Below, piece by piece: positions 1 to 5,761 of a stretch of 5,761 bases of DNA. The stretch is from assembly GCA_027058345.1 (NCBI GenBank), contig JALUTC010000058.1, positions 1 through 5,761 of the forward strand, read 5' to 3'. The position numbers and the translations under genes were made by a program. This DNA is from an archaeon. GTDB lineage: Archaea; Hydrothermarchaeota; Hydrothermarchaeia; JALTZZ01; JALUTC01. The notes beneath the pieces are model-generated. The model worked only from the letters and a program-made list of their open reading frames with translations. It did not search any database and was not told the origin of the DNA. The first letter of the stretch is position 1. The number at the start of each line of letters is the position of its first letter.

Positions 1-884
1 TTAAGTAACATGCTTACAAATTCTTGTTTAGTTCTTATTCTTCTAATTTCATCCTCACTGATTATTGGGAGGTTTATCTTATAAGACCTTTTAGAAATTA
101 CAATCGCATTCTTTTCTGTAACGAGTGATATTTCAAACAGCTTATCTATATCTTCCAATTCATTTCTCCTCTTTACCCTTTTCGTTAATATTACCAACCT
201 TTCATCTCTCGTTATTGCATTGAATAAAAATTTTCTTATAGGATATATCTCTAAACCAATACTCTCCAATTTCTTAAGAACGTAATCGTTTGTTTCTTCC
301 TTTTTTGCTTCGTATTTCTCATAGTTAACAATGTTCACATCTTCTACAAGTTTTTCATTGAAAATCTCTTCCAAATGAATTGCCTTTTGATATTCTATTT
401 TACAATGACCCTTTTCATATCTATAAATCATCTCCCTAGAAACGTTTAACCTATCTGCAATATCTTTTAACGAAAGTTTCATCTCTTCCCTTAACTTCTT
501 AAGTTTCTTCCCATCTACTTTAGCATAAAATTTTCCCTTAAAGAAAATAATCTTTGGATTCTCAGAATATAGTATAAATCTTCTAAAAGTTTCCAAATTT
601 ATAGCAGGAATCTTATACCTCTCATATACTACATTATCGAGTAAAGGAATCCCATCAAATCTCAAAGAAACAATTATTGGAGATGCGTTGAGTAATGAGG
701 ATAACTTCTTCAACTCTATACTATCCTCTTCCTTAAAACTGTTCAAATTTTCCAATACCTTAATTAATAAGATGTAATCCTTCCTTGCTATTACATCCAA
801 AAATTTACATTCAACACTAACCGATTCATATCCAGCTTTCTTCAATATATTCAATACTTCGTACAATAATTCTCTCTTCATCAT
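1..884 (-). CDS. Archaeal HTH (Cro/C1-type) transcriptional regulator, COG1395-like, 3' end cut off
   Basis: Open from ATG 884 to the window edge: 294 residues with no stop. The family is usually a little over 300 residues, so only a short C-terminus should be missing. A Cro/C1-type helix-turn-helix lies at about residues 128-175 (KLKKLREEMKLSLKDIADRL, then NVSREMIYRYEKG). The N-terminal 120 residues (around VIARKDYILLIKVL, 31-44, and LLNASPIIVS, 64-73) match what I recall of the archaeal 'putative HTH-type transcriptional regulatory protein' family. In outline that part resembles a restriction-endonuclease-like fold, but L40 sits where the ExK glutamate would be, so I infer no nuclease activity. 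The C-terminal part (about 200-294) is a mixed alpha/beta region of unknown role. The start overlaps the argF stop as ATGA, so it is probably co-transcribed and translationally coupled; ATG 881, the next codon, is the alternative. DNA target and ligand are unknown. Family call fairly sure, role inferred. Confidence 0.85.
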   Translation of the reverse strand, partial: MMKRELLYEVLNILKKAGYESVSVECKFLDVIARKDYILLIKVLENLNSFKEEDSIELKKLSSLLNASPIIVSLRFDGIPLLDNVVYERYKIPAINLETFRRFILYSENPKIIFFKGKFYAKVDGKKLKKLREEMKLSLKDIADRLNVSREMIYRYEKGHCKIEYQKAIHLEEIFNEKLVEDVNIVNYEKYEAKKEETNDYVLKKLESIGLEIYPIRKFLFNAITRDERLVILTKRVKRRNELEDIDKLFEISLVTEKNAIVISKRSYKINLPIISEDEIRRIRTKQEFVSMLL

Positions 885-1789
885 TTCAGCATTAAATATA
901 AGATTGCTTCCTCTATATACAATCTATTCTCTACCTGTTTAAATACGATGGAATTTTCCGATTCTAAAACGTCCTCGGTTATTTCATATCCTCTATATGC
1001 TGGTAAGCAATGCATAACCTTTGCATCATTCGTATATTTTAAGATTTCTCTATTAATTTGATATCCTTTAAAATCTTTCAACCTCTTCTCCTTTTCATGT
1101 TCCTGATGCATGCTTACCCAAGTGTCTGTATAAACAAAGTCCGCATCCTTTACTGCTTCGATTACATCATTTGTTATTAAAATTCTTGAACCAGATTTTT
1201 CCGACAATTTCCTTGCAATTTCGATAATCCTTTCATTTGGCTCATATCCCTTAGGTGTTGCTATGGAAATATTTAATCCAACAATTGTAGCTGCCAATAT
1301 TAAAGAGTTGCAGACATTGTTTCCATCTCCTACATATGCAAGCTTCGCTTTATTGAAATCATCTACATATTCCCTAATCGTATATATATCGGTTATTGCT
1401 TGACATGGATGCTCCATTTCGCTTAAAGCATTTATTATAGGTTTTCCAAAATATTTATCTATTTCAACAAGAACATTGTGACTCCCTCTATAAATTAATG
1501 CATCCAAATAATATTTCAAAACACGTGCAAAATCTTTAATTGGTTCTCCTCTTGAAAGTTGTGTAAGCTTTGTATCTATAAATAATGGATGAGCATTCAA
1601 TTTATAAATAGCAGCTTCAAAACTAATCCTTGTCCTTGTTGATGGTCTCTCGAAAATCAATCCAATGATTTTACCATCGATACTATATTTTTTCCCATTT
1701 TTTATTTCATCGGCTATCTTAAATATGTCATTAATAAAATCCTTCGCATCCAATACTGAAATTAGTTTATTAAATCTGTTCTTTATCAT
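881..1789 (-). CDS. argF: Ornithine carbamoyltransferase (anabolic)
   Basis: Cytosolic enzyme joining carbamoyl phosphate and L-ornithine to give citrulline, the step before argininosuccinate synthesis. At 302 residues it is close to the usual 305-335. The carbamoyl-phosphate motif STRTR is at 50-54 inside FERPSTRTRISFE, and HPCQ is at 127-130. The ornithine side shows GDGNNVCNSL (154-163), DTWVSM (222-227) and HCLPAYRG (260-267) with the catalytic-loop cysteine C261. These favour ornithine over aspartate carbamoyltransferase. The usual SMG of the ornithine loop reads SMH here (H228), a small deviation. The ATG at 1789 keeps the conserved N-terminal helix leading to SVLDAKDF; there is no in-frame upstream extension, since a TAA occurs at 1810-1808. 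An AT-rich TATA-like stretch lies only about 5-12 bp before the ATG, too close for a leaderless start, so promoter placement is uncertain; a TTG at codon 13 is a less likely alternative start. First complete gene of a pair with the HTH regulator. Confidence 0.95.
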   Translation of the reverse strand: MIKNRFNKLISVLDAKDFINDIFKIADEIKNGKKYSIDGKIIGLIFERPSTRTRISFEAAIYKLNAHPLFIDTKLTQLSRGEPIKDFARVLKYYLDALIYRGSHNVLVEIDKYFGKPIINALSEMEHPCQAITDIYTIREYVDDFNKAKLAYVGDGNNVCNSLILAATIVGLNISIATPKGYEPNERIIEIARKLSEKSGSRILITNDVIEAVKDADFVYTDTWVSMHQEHEKEKRLKDFKGYQINREILKYTNDAKVMHCLPAYRGYEITEDVLESENSIVFKQVENRLYIEEAILYLMLK

Positions 1790-1848
1790 ATAATTATAAA
1801 TTTTAGGTTAAAAAATAATCTCAGAAGTAATCCATTCAAAAATATCAT
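1786..1848 (-). other. Possible 20-codon leader ORF ahead of argF
   Basis: On the minus strand an ATG at 1848-1846 opens a 20-codon frame ending in TGA at 1788-1786. That stop overlaps the argF ATG as ATGA, the same arrangement as the two real gene junctions in this window. A purine run GGGGGAG (1858-1852) lies just before the ATG, conspicuous in such AT-rich DNA, but only 3 bp separate it from the start, which is short for a ribosome binding site. The predicted peptide is hydrophobic, with Leu, Phe and Ile dominating and one Arg, so it does not look like an arginine-counting attenuator. It could easily be chance, and it would require a transcript longer than a leaderless one. Confidence 0.2.
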
Positions 1849-1877
1849 TTACTCCCCCTTTTAATTTAAAAATATAT
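1790..1877. promoter_or_regulatory. Divergent intergenic region between argF and the IPCT/DIPPS gene
   Basis: This 88-bp spacer must carry promoters for both directions unless argF is read from elsewhere. Candidate TATA-like elements are weak. For the plus-strand gene, CAAAAATATC (1837-1846) lies about 32-41 bp before its ATG. For argF, TTATTTTTTAA (1818-1808) lies about 19-29 bp before its ATG. The AT stretches touching each start codon (TTTATAAT at 1800-1793 minus, TTTAAAAA at 1865-1872 plus) are too close to serve annotated starts by the archaeal spacing rule of about 25 bp from TATA centre to transcription start. The only GC-rich patch is CTCCCCC (1852-1858). No Shine-Dalgarno site precedes the plus-strand start. 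Confidence 0.4.
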
Positions 1878-3128
1878 ATGAAGGCTGTTATACTGGCAAG
1901 TGGTCTATCGAAAAGGATGAACGATAAGAAACCAAAACCATTACTAAGATTACTTGGTATACCTATTATTGAACATACGATCAGAAAACTTATAAGTAGA
2001 AATTATAAAGTTGTCGTCGTCTATCATAGAGAGGAAATAAAAGAATATTTGAGTAAGAATTTCCCAGAGATAGAATTTGTATATAACCCCGAACCTGAAA
2101 GGGAGAATGGTTATAGCTTATATTTGGTTAAAAATTACGTTGAGGATGACTTTCTATTATTAATGTCCGATCACTATTATGGAGATGAATTTTTCAATAA
2201 AGTAAAAAGATATGAAAGAACTGTTCTATTCGTTAGTAAGTTTGTTTATGATGAAGAAGAGGCAACAAAGGTTAAGGTTGACGGTGAAAATATTATAAGT
2301 ATAGGTAAAAATCTTAAGGACTATGACTTCTTCGATACAGGATTCTTCTATTGTAAGAAGGAAATATTCTCTTATATTGAAAGGATTGTCAAGGATAGGT
2401 ATAAAATTACTATAACGGATATAATGATAGAATTATCAAAGGATAAAAAAATAGGTTACGAAATAATCGAGGAAATATGGTTCGATATAGATACGAGGAA
2501 GGATTTGATTTTTGCCGAAAAATTCCTTGAAAAGAGGTTGATAAAAAAGGAAGATGGAATAATATCCAGAAATATAAATAGAAAAATTTCTATAAAATTG
2601 TCTAAGTTTTTGGTTAGATATAATATTTTTACACCAAACGTTGTGACAATTATCTCATTCATTCTTGGAATAATTTCAAGTATTATGTTTCTAATGAATA
2701 AATATATCCTTGCAGGAATTTTGACACAAATATCATCGATAATAGATGGATGTGACGGAGAAATCGCTAGAATAAAGTCTATGAGAAGTAAATTTGGAGC
2801 AGTATTGGATTCTATCTTAGATAGATATGCTGATTCTCTAATATTCTTTTCAGCAGCAATTTCATATGGATTTTCAACGATTACTGCAATCGCAATATTC
2901 TTAACATTAACTGCAACAATATTAATAAGTTATACATCACATTTAACAAATTTAAGACCAAAAATCATGAGTAGAGATGTAAGGCTATTTTTAGTAATGC
3001 TGGGAAGCTTGTTAACGGTTTTCAATGAAATTCTTCTATTGTATACATTGATTGCCATTGGAATAATTTCCCATCTAGATGTATTCGTTTCAATATTAAG
3101 GTATAAAAAGTTAGGAAGCAAATATTGA
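1878..3128 (+). CDS. Bifunctional inositol-1-phosphate cytidylyltransferase / CDP-alcohol phosphotransferase (IPCT/DIPP synthase-like)
   Basis: A two-domain fusion of 416 residues. Residues 1-220 are a nucleotidyltransferase: LASGLSKRM (6-14), KPKPLL (18-23), a metal-binding-type aspartate in MSDHYY (96-101), DTGFFYC (153-159) and WFDIDTRKDL (201-210). Residues 230-416 are a membrane CDP-alcohol phosphotransferase with its complete signature: D290, D293, G294, A297, R298, then eight residues, G307, D311 and D315. About six hydrophobic segments follow the family pattern (roughly 253-271, 277-291, 318-334, 336-352, 368-386, 388-405). This fusion is known from hyperthermophiles such as Archaeoglobus. 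There it activates L-myo-inositol-1-phosphate with CTP and joins CDP-inositol to a second inositol-1-phosphate, giving phosphorylated di-myo-inositol phosphate. The ATG is fixed by the MKAVILASG start. The inositol-1-phosphate synthase often found nearby is not in this window. Another polar head group (for example a phospholipid) is possible, since specificity is inferred. Its 3' end overlaps hisC tail to tail. Confidence 0.8.
   Translation: MKAVILASGLSKRMNDKKPKPLLRLLGIPIIEHTIRKLISRNYKVVVVYHREEIKEYLSKNFPEIEFVYNPEPERENGYSLYLVKNYVEDDFLLLMSDHYYGDEFFNKVKRYERTVLFVSKFVYDEEEATKVKVDGENIISIGKNLKDYDFFDTGFFYCKKEIFSYIERIVKDRYKITITDIMIELSKDKKIGYEIIEEIWFDIDTRKDLIFAEKFLEKRLIKKEDGIISRNINRKISIKLSKFLVRYNIFTPNVVTIISFILGIISSIMFLMNKYILAGILTQISSIIDGCDGEIARIKSMRSKFGAVLDSILDRYADSLIFFSAAISYGFSTITAIAIFLTLTATILISYTSHLTNLRPKIMSRDVRLFLVMLGSLLTVFNEILLLYTLIAIGIISHLDVFVSILRYKKLGSKY
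3105..3109 (-). terminator. Weak T-run after hisC
   Basis: On the minus strand, TTTTT (3109-3105) follows the hisC TAA by 1 bp, and archaeal RNA polymerase tends to stop at such runs. It is short, sits inside the convergent coding sequence and has no hairpin, so this is only a candidate. Confidence 0.2.
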
Positions 3129-4184
3129 TTTCATACAGTTCAAGAATTCTTCAACATCTTCTCTCTTTCCAACAGTCACCCTAATATAATCATTACTTAA
3201 ACCAAATCCTTCACACGTTCTAACAATTATACCATTTTCAAGCAACTTATTATAAATATATGAGCCATTGCTTGATTTAAACAGTACGAAATTTCCATAC
3301 GATTTGAAAACTTTTAAACCATTAAACTTCTTCAGCTCGTTATATAAATATTCTCTATCTCTTATTATCATTTCGACAATCCTTTTATAATAATCCAAAT
3401 TCTTCAGAACAATTTCTCCAAGTTTTTGTGCAAGAACATTTACATTAAATGGTAACCTTATTCTCCTCAAATAATCTATGACGGTTTCATTAGCAACTAT
3501 ATATCCTAGTCTAATACCTGCTAAACCAAAAGCCTTTGAAAAGGTTCTCAAACATATTAAATTATCATATTCTCTGACAAGTTTTACATAAGATTTCTTT
3601 GAAAATTCCGCATATGCTTCATCAAGAACGACTATTGTATCAAGATTCAATATTTCTGTTAAGAGACCTTCTTCTATTATATTCCCCGTTGGATTATTAG
3701 GTGAGCATATGAATACAATCTTTGGTCTCTTCTCCTTTATAATTTTTATCGAATTTTCCGGAAATTCGAAAGAATCATCTCTTTCAATGAGTCTTACCTT
3801 GAAAATTCTTGTAGAATATATTTCTCCGAGAATTTCATACATGGAAAACGTTGGGTAGAAAATCAAGATTTTATCATTTGGATATGTAAATCCCTTATAT
3901 ATTATGTCCAATCCTTCATCGGAACCATTTGTCAACAATATATTTTCTTCACACAATCCTAAATATTTTGAAAGAAGATTCAATAATTCTCTTGGATTCT
4001 CCTCTGGATAAAAATTTATACCTTTAAATTCCTTCAAAAATTTATACACTTCTTCGCATGGACCATATAAATTCTCGTTTGATGACAACTTTAACACTTT
4101 ATTACTAGTTTCCAATCTTGATTTTCCAGGAACATATATTTTTACATTTTTTATATTATCTTTAAAATATTTTTCAATTGTCAT
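3111..4184 (-). CDS. hisC: Histidinol-phosphate aminotransferase
   Basis: PLP enzyme of fold type I (aminotransferase class I/II) that converts imidazole-acetol phosphate and glutamate to L-histidinol phosphate and 2-oxoglutarate in histidine synthesis; cytosolic. The 357 residues match the usual 340-370. Visible motifs are SSNEN (34-38), FYPEENPRELL (58-68), the cofactor-phosphate region TNGSDEGLD (85-93), SPNNPTG (161-167), LDEAYAEF (187-194) with D188 and Y191, and the Schiff-base lysine K217 in RTFSKAFGLAGIRLGY (213-228). A C-terminal IRVTVGKREDVEEFL (334-348) carries R335, the residue type that holds the substrate carboxylate. Together these fit HisC better than aspartate or aromatic aminotransferases, although broad aromatic activity cannot be excluded. 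The ATG at 4184 overlaps the stop of the upstream KH gene as ATGA, so it is probably the second gene of a two-gene operon. No other his genes are visible. The stop lies inside the 3' end of the convergent IPCT/DIPPS gene. Confidence 0.92.
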   Translation of the reverse strand: MTIEKYFKDNIKNVKIYVPGKSRLETSNKVLKLSSNENLYGPCEEVYKFLKEFKGINFYPEENPRELLNLLSKYLGLCEENILLTNGSDEGLDIIYKGFTYPNDKILIFYPTFSMYEILGEIYSTRIFKVRLIERDDSFEFPENSIKIIKEKRPKIVFICSPNNPTGNIIEEGLLTEILNLDTIVVLDEAYAEFSKKSYVKLVREYDNLICLRTFSKAFGLAGIRLGYIVANETVIDYLRRIRLPFNVNVLAQKLGEIVLKNLDYYKRIVEMIIRDREYLYNELKKFNGLKVFKSYGNFVLFKSSNGSYIYNKLLENGIIVRTCEGFGLSNDYIRVTVGKREDVEEFLNCMKSIFAS

Positions 4185-4750
4185 AATTTTTTATAAATTG
4201 TTTCATAGAATCTCTTTTCCTTTAATTCCAATGCCCTTCTTTCGATAAATCTATATACAGAAGCGTGAGATTTTCCCTCAGCGAGCATTAATATTCCTTC
4301 TCTAGCAATTGATACTTCTTCCAATTTTCCTATTATACTAACGGTTTTTCCATAAATTGCTAGATTAACGTTTAATGTTTCTTCAAAAAATCTCCTACAC
4401 CTTCCCTTTTCTCCTATTATTCTACCCCTTTGTCTTATCAATTCCTTCCTAGAGGAGACAATTTCGGATAAATCGATTATCTCAAGAACGTATTCATCGT
4501 CCAATAATTTGAATGCTATTTCTGGAGAAAATCCCCTACCAATTGCGAGCACAATATTCTTAGCCTTTAATGCGTTCAATGCATGATCCGAATCATATAT
4601 AATTTTAACGGAATTATCCTTTCTATTAATTTCCAACTTTACTCCTAGTTCATCTTCGATTCTCTTCTTTACACTTCCATCCTTTCCTATAAGAACTGGA
4701 ATTCTCTCTTCTGGTATTTTAACAACGATTTCATAAAATTCTTCTTCCAT
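4181..4750 (-). CDS. Two-KH-domain RNA-binding protein, archaeal Dim2/Pno1-like ribosome biogenesis factor
   Basis: This 189-residue protein has two KH domains. KH1 (about 5-70) carries its GxxG loop as GKDG (22-25) in PVLIGKDGSVKKRIE. KH2 (about 95-160) carries GEKG (113-116) in GRIIGEKGRCRRFFE. The linker AIGRGFSPEIAFKLL (69-83) and the tail GKSHASVYRFIERR (159-172) are hallmarks of the Dim2/Pno1 family. In eukaryotes that family acts in the last steps of small-subunit rRNA 3' end maturation; archaeal relatives bind the 3' end of 16S rRNA. Length agrees with archaeal members (about 170-190). The ATG at 4750 follows from family alignment, and the next Met is residue 155. In many archaea this gene sits near a RIO kinase and aIF1A; here hisC follows with a 4-bp overlap. 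The upstream region is the 38-bp divergent promoter shared with the DUF373 gene. Not a bacterial KH protein; family call is strong. Confidence 0.93.
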   Translation of the reverse strand: MEEEFYEIVVKIPEERIPVLIGKDGSVKKRIEDELGVKLEINRKDNSVKIIYDSDHALNALKAKNIVLAIGRGFSPEIAFKLLDDEYVLEIIDLSEIVSSRKELIRQRGRIIGEKGRCRRFFEETLNVNLAIYGKTVSIIGKLEEVSIAREGILMLAEGKSHASVYRFIERRALELKEKRFYETIYKKL

Positions 4751-4754
4751 ATGA

Positions 4755-4762
4755 ATTTATAT
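4755..4762 (+). promoter_or_regulatory. Probable TATA box for the DUF373 gene
   Basis: ATTTATAT is centred about 30 bp before the GTG at 4789, the expected place for an archaeal TATA box driving a leaderless or very short-leader mRNA. It abuts the palindrome at 4764-4777. Confidence 0.5.
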
Positions 4763-4763
4763 C

Positions 4764-4777
4764 AATTGTTAACAATT
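4764..4777. promoter_or_regulatory. Perfect 14-bp palindrome, possible shared operator
   Basis: AATTGTTAACAATT reads identically on both strands and sits near the middle of the 38-bp spacer between the divergent KH-hisC and DUF373 genes. It lies between the proposed TATA element and the start for each direction, where a bound dimeric regulator would block transcription both ways. Symmetry and position are seen; regulator and function are inferred. AT-rich DNA produces some palindromes by chance, though the central GTTAAC and 14-bp length make this better than most. Confidence 0.4.
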
Positions 4778-4788
4778 CTATTATTTTT
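4778..4788 (-). promoter_or_regulatory. Candidate TATA-like element for the KH-hisC operon
   Basis: The minus strand reads AAAAATAATAG, lying about 28-38 bp before the KH gene ATG at 4750. A better TATA match on this strand (ATATAAAT, 4762-4755) is too close to the ATG to serve it. The match to consensus is poor. Confidence 0.3.
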
Positions 4789-5761
4789 GTGAAAAAGGAA
4801 AAAATTCTTATCCTATGTATTGATAGAGATGCGGATATTTATGAAAAGCTGGGAATACTTGGACCTATTATTGGAGAGAGGGAAGTTTTTGAGGTAGCGA
4901 AGAAATTTGCACTAAAGGATCCAAGGGATTCGGATTTGAATGCAATGTTTGAAGCTCTTAGGATATATAACGAGATGAAGAATAAGTACGATGTTGAAAT
5001 CGCAATTCTTATTGGAGATAAGGATCGAAGCATAAATGCCGATAGAAATATTTCGACACAACTTGAATACGTTTTATCAAAGTTTAAGGCAGACGGTGTA
5101 ATATTCATTTCCGATGGTGTTGGGGATGAATTTTCAATACCAATTGTTCAATCTAGAGTTAAAATATTATCAATACAGAGAGTAATCGTCAAACAGCAAG
5201 AATCTCTAGAAAAATATTATTATTTGATAAGGACATTTCTTGGAAAATATTCTCTCATATTAACATTATCTATAGGAATATTTCTACTCGTTTATGGTAT
5301 TCTTGGACAAATTGCCTGGAGAATACTTGCAACTGTTCTTGGATTTCTACTTATATTAAGAGCATTTAACTTAGACGATAAGTTATTCAATGAAATCAAG
5401 AATTTAAAAGAATGGTTGATGTTAAATATAAGGGAATATCGTGTCACATTTATATTACTAATAATATCGATATCTATATTCTTATACGGATTGAACATCT
5501 CTTCCAAATACTTCCTATCAAACTTCTTCCTATTCATTAAAATCCTTTCATATTCCTTTCTAGCATCTTCCTACCTTTATCTCACTGGAAATGTTATCGA
5601 CGATATATTGGAAAAGAAAAGTATAAAAAAGCATGTTCCAAAATTTTTATACATTGCATCCATATTCATTGTCCTGTATTCAATAAGTCAATATTTCTTA
5701 GGAATCTTTGGAATAAATATATTTTATATATTAATATTAATTGCGATAAGTATAGCAATAC
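4789..5761 (+). CDS. DUF373 family archaeal membrane protein, 3' end cut off
   Basis: The frame is open from GTG 4789 to the window edge, giving 324 residues with no stop. DUF373 proteins are typically about 340-390 residues, so most of it is here. The soluble N-terminal domain (1-150) has the family pattern: CIDRDADIYEKLGILGPIIGE (10-30), ALKDPRDSDLNAMFEALRIY (41-60), IGDKDR (75-80), DGVIFISDGVGDEF (102-115), IPIVQSRVKI (117-126) and a VKQQESLEKYYYLIRTFLGK stretch (134-153). After it come about six hydrophobic segments (roughly 154-172, 175-192, 219-234, 243-265, 286-303, 308 onward). The conserved acidic residues (D12, D14, D109, D113) suggest a metal or nucleotide site, but no activity is known to me. 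GTG is chosen because the family starts just before the I-L-x-x-x-D-R-D strand and there is no in-frame ATG between the KH gene and this point. No Shine-Dalgarno site, so probably leaderless. Confidence 0.85.
   Translation, partial: MKKEKILILCIDRDADIYEKLGILGPIIGEREVFEVAKKFALKDPRDSDLNAMFEALRIYNEMKNKYDVEIAILIGDKDRSINADRNISTQLEYVLSKFKADGVIFISDGVGDEFSIPIVQSRVKILSIQRVIVKQQESLEKYYYLIRTFLGKYSLILTLSIGIFLLVYGILGQIAWRILATVLGFLLILRAFNLDDKLFNEIKNLKEWLMLNIREYRVTFILLIISISIFLYGLNISSKYFLSNFFLFIKILSYSFLASSYLYLTGNVIDDILEKKSIKKHVPKFLYIASIFIVLYSISQYFLGIFGINIFYILILIAISIAI

Noticed and set aside
1789..1798. 10-bp palindrome TATAATTATA touching the argF start codon
   Set aside because: It consists only of A and T and is short, so it is expected by chance in DNA of this composition.
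1852..1872. C-run followed by T and A stretches, considered as a terminator or RNA element
   Set aside because: No pairing partner for the C-run is visible in the 88-bp spacer, so there is no hairpin, and no gene ends here.
2456..2662. Minus-strand open frame of 68 codons inside the IPCT/DIPPS gene
   Set aside because: It lies wholly antisense to a well-supported coding region, has no recognisable motifs, and its composition is that of a complement of hydrophobic coding sequence.
2930..3121. Minus-strand open frame of 63 codons at the end of the IPCT/DIPPS gene
   Set aside because: It is antisense to conserved membrane segments of the phosphotransferase and overlaps the hisC end; no family features.
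4839..5108. Minus-strand open frame of 89 codons opposite the DUF373 soluble domain
   Set aside because: The plus strand here encodes the conserved DUF373 motifs; the antisense product is Ser/Ile/Phe-rich without recognisable features.
5292..5537. Minus-strand open frame of 81 codons opposite DUF373 membrane helices
   Set aside because: It is antisense to predicted transmembrane segments in an intact reading frame and has no supporting motif or promoter.
1..5761. tRNA, rRNA, CRISPR repeats, insertion sequences or defence genes
   Set aside because: No GC-rich RNA-like island, no spaced direct repeats, no terminal inverted repeats and no transposase or defence motifs; nearly all bases are explained by six protein genes.

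Overview
The window comes from an AT-rich archaeon, very probably a thermophile or hyperthermophile. Three products belong to archaeal families: an archaeal COG1395-type HTH regulator, a two-KH-domain Dim2/Pno1-like ribosome biogenesis protein, and a DUF373 membrane protein. A fourth looks like the bifunctional enzyme that makes di-myo-inositol phosphate, a solute characteristic of organisms growing at very high temperature. Arginine codons are almost all AGA/AGG and ATA is common for isoleucine. Start codons lack clear Shine-Dalgarno sites, which suits archaeal leaderless or translationally coupled starts. I cannot name a genus.

Layout, left to right. Positions 1-1789 (minus strand) hold an operon-like pair: argF (1789-881), then an HTH regulator (884 to beyond base 1) whose start overlaps the argF stop by 4 bp (ATGA). 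An 88-bp divergent spacer (1790-1877) follows. The plus-strand gene for the fused cytidylyltransferase / CDP-alcohol phosphotransferase occupies 1878-3128. It converges on, and overlaps by 18 bp, hisC at 3111-4184 (minus). hisC is the second gene of another minus-strand pair; the first is the Dim2-like KH gene (4750-4181), again with a 4-bp ATGA overlap. A 38-bp divergent spacer (4751-4788) with a perfect 14-bp palindrome in its centre separates the KH gene from a plus-strand DUF373 gene (4789 to beyond 5761).

Functionally the window mixes housekeeping roles: arginine biosynthesis (argF), histidine biosynthesis (hisC), rRNA maturation (KH protein), thermoprotective solute synthesis (IPCT/DIPPS), one transcription regulator and one archaeal membrane protein of unknown role. 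The two outermost genes are cut by the window edges. There are no RNA genes, mobile elements, CRISPR arrays or long repeats, and no gene-free stretch longer than 88 bp. I found no convincing new multi-gene system. The points most worth a second look are the palindrome in the 38-bp divergent promoter region, the pairing of argF with a regulator, the pairing of an rRNA-processing factor with hisC, and a possible 20-codon leader ORF before argF.
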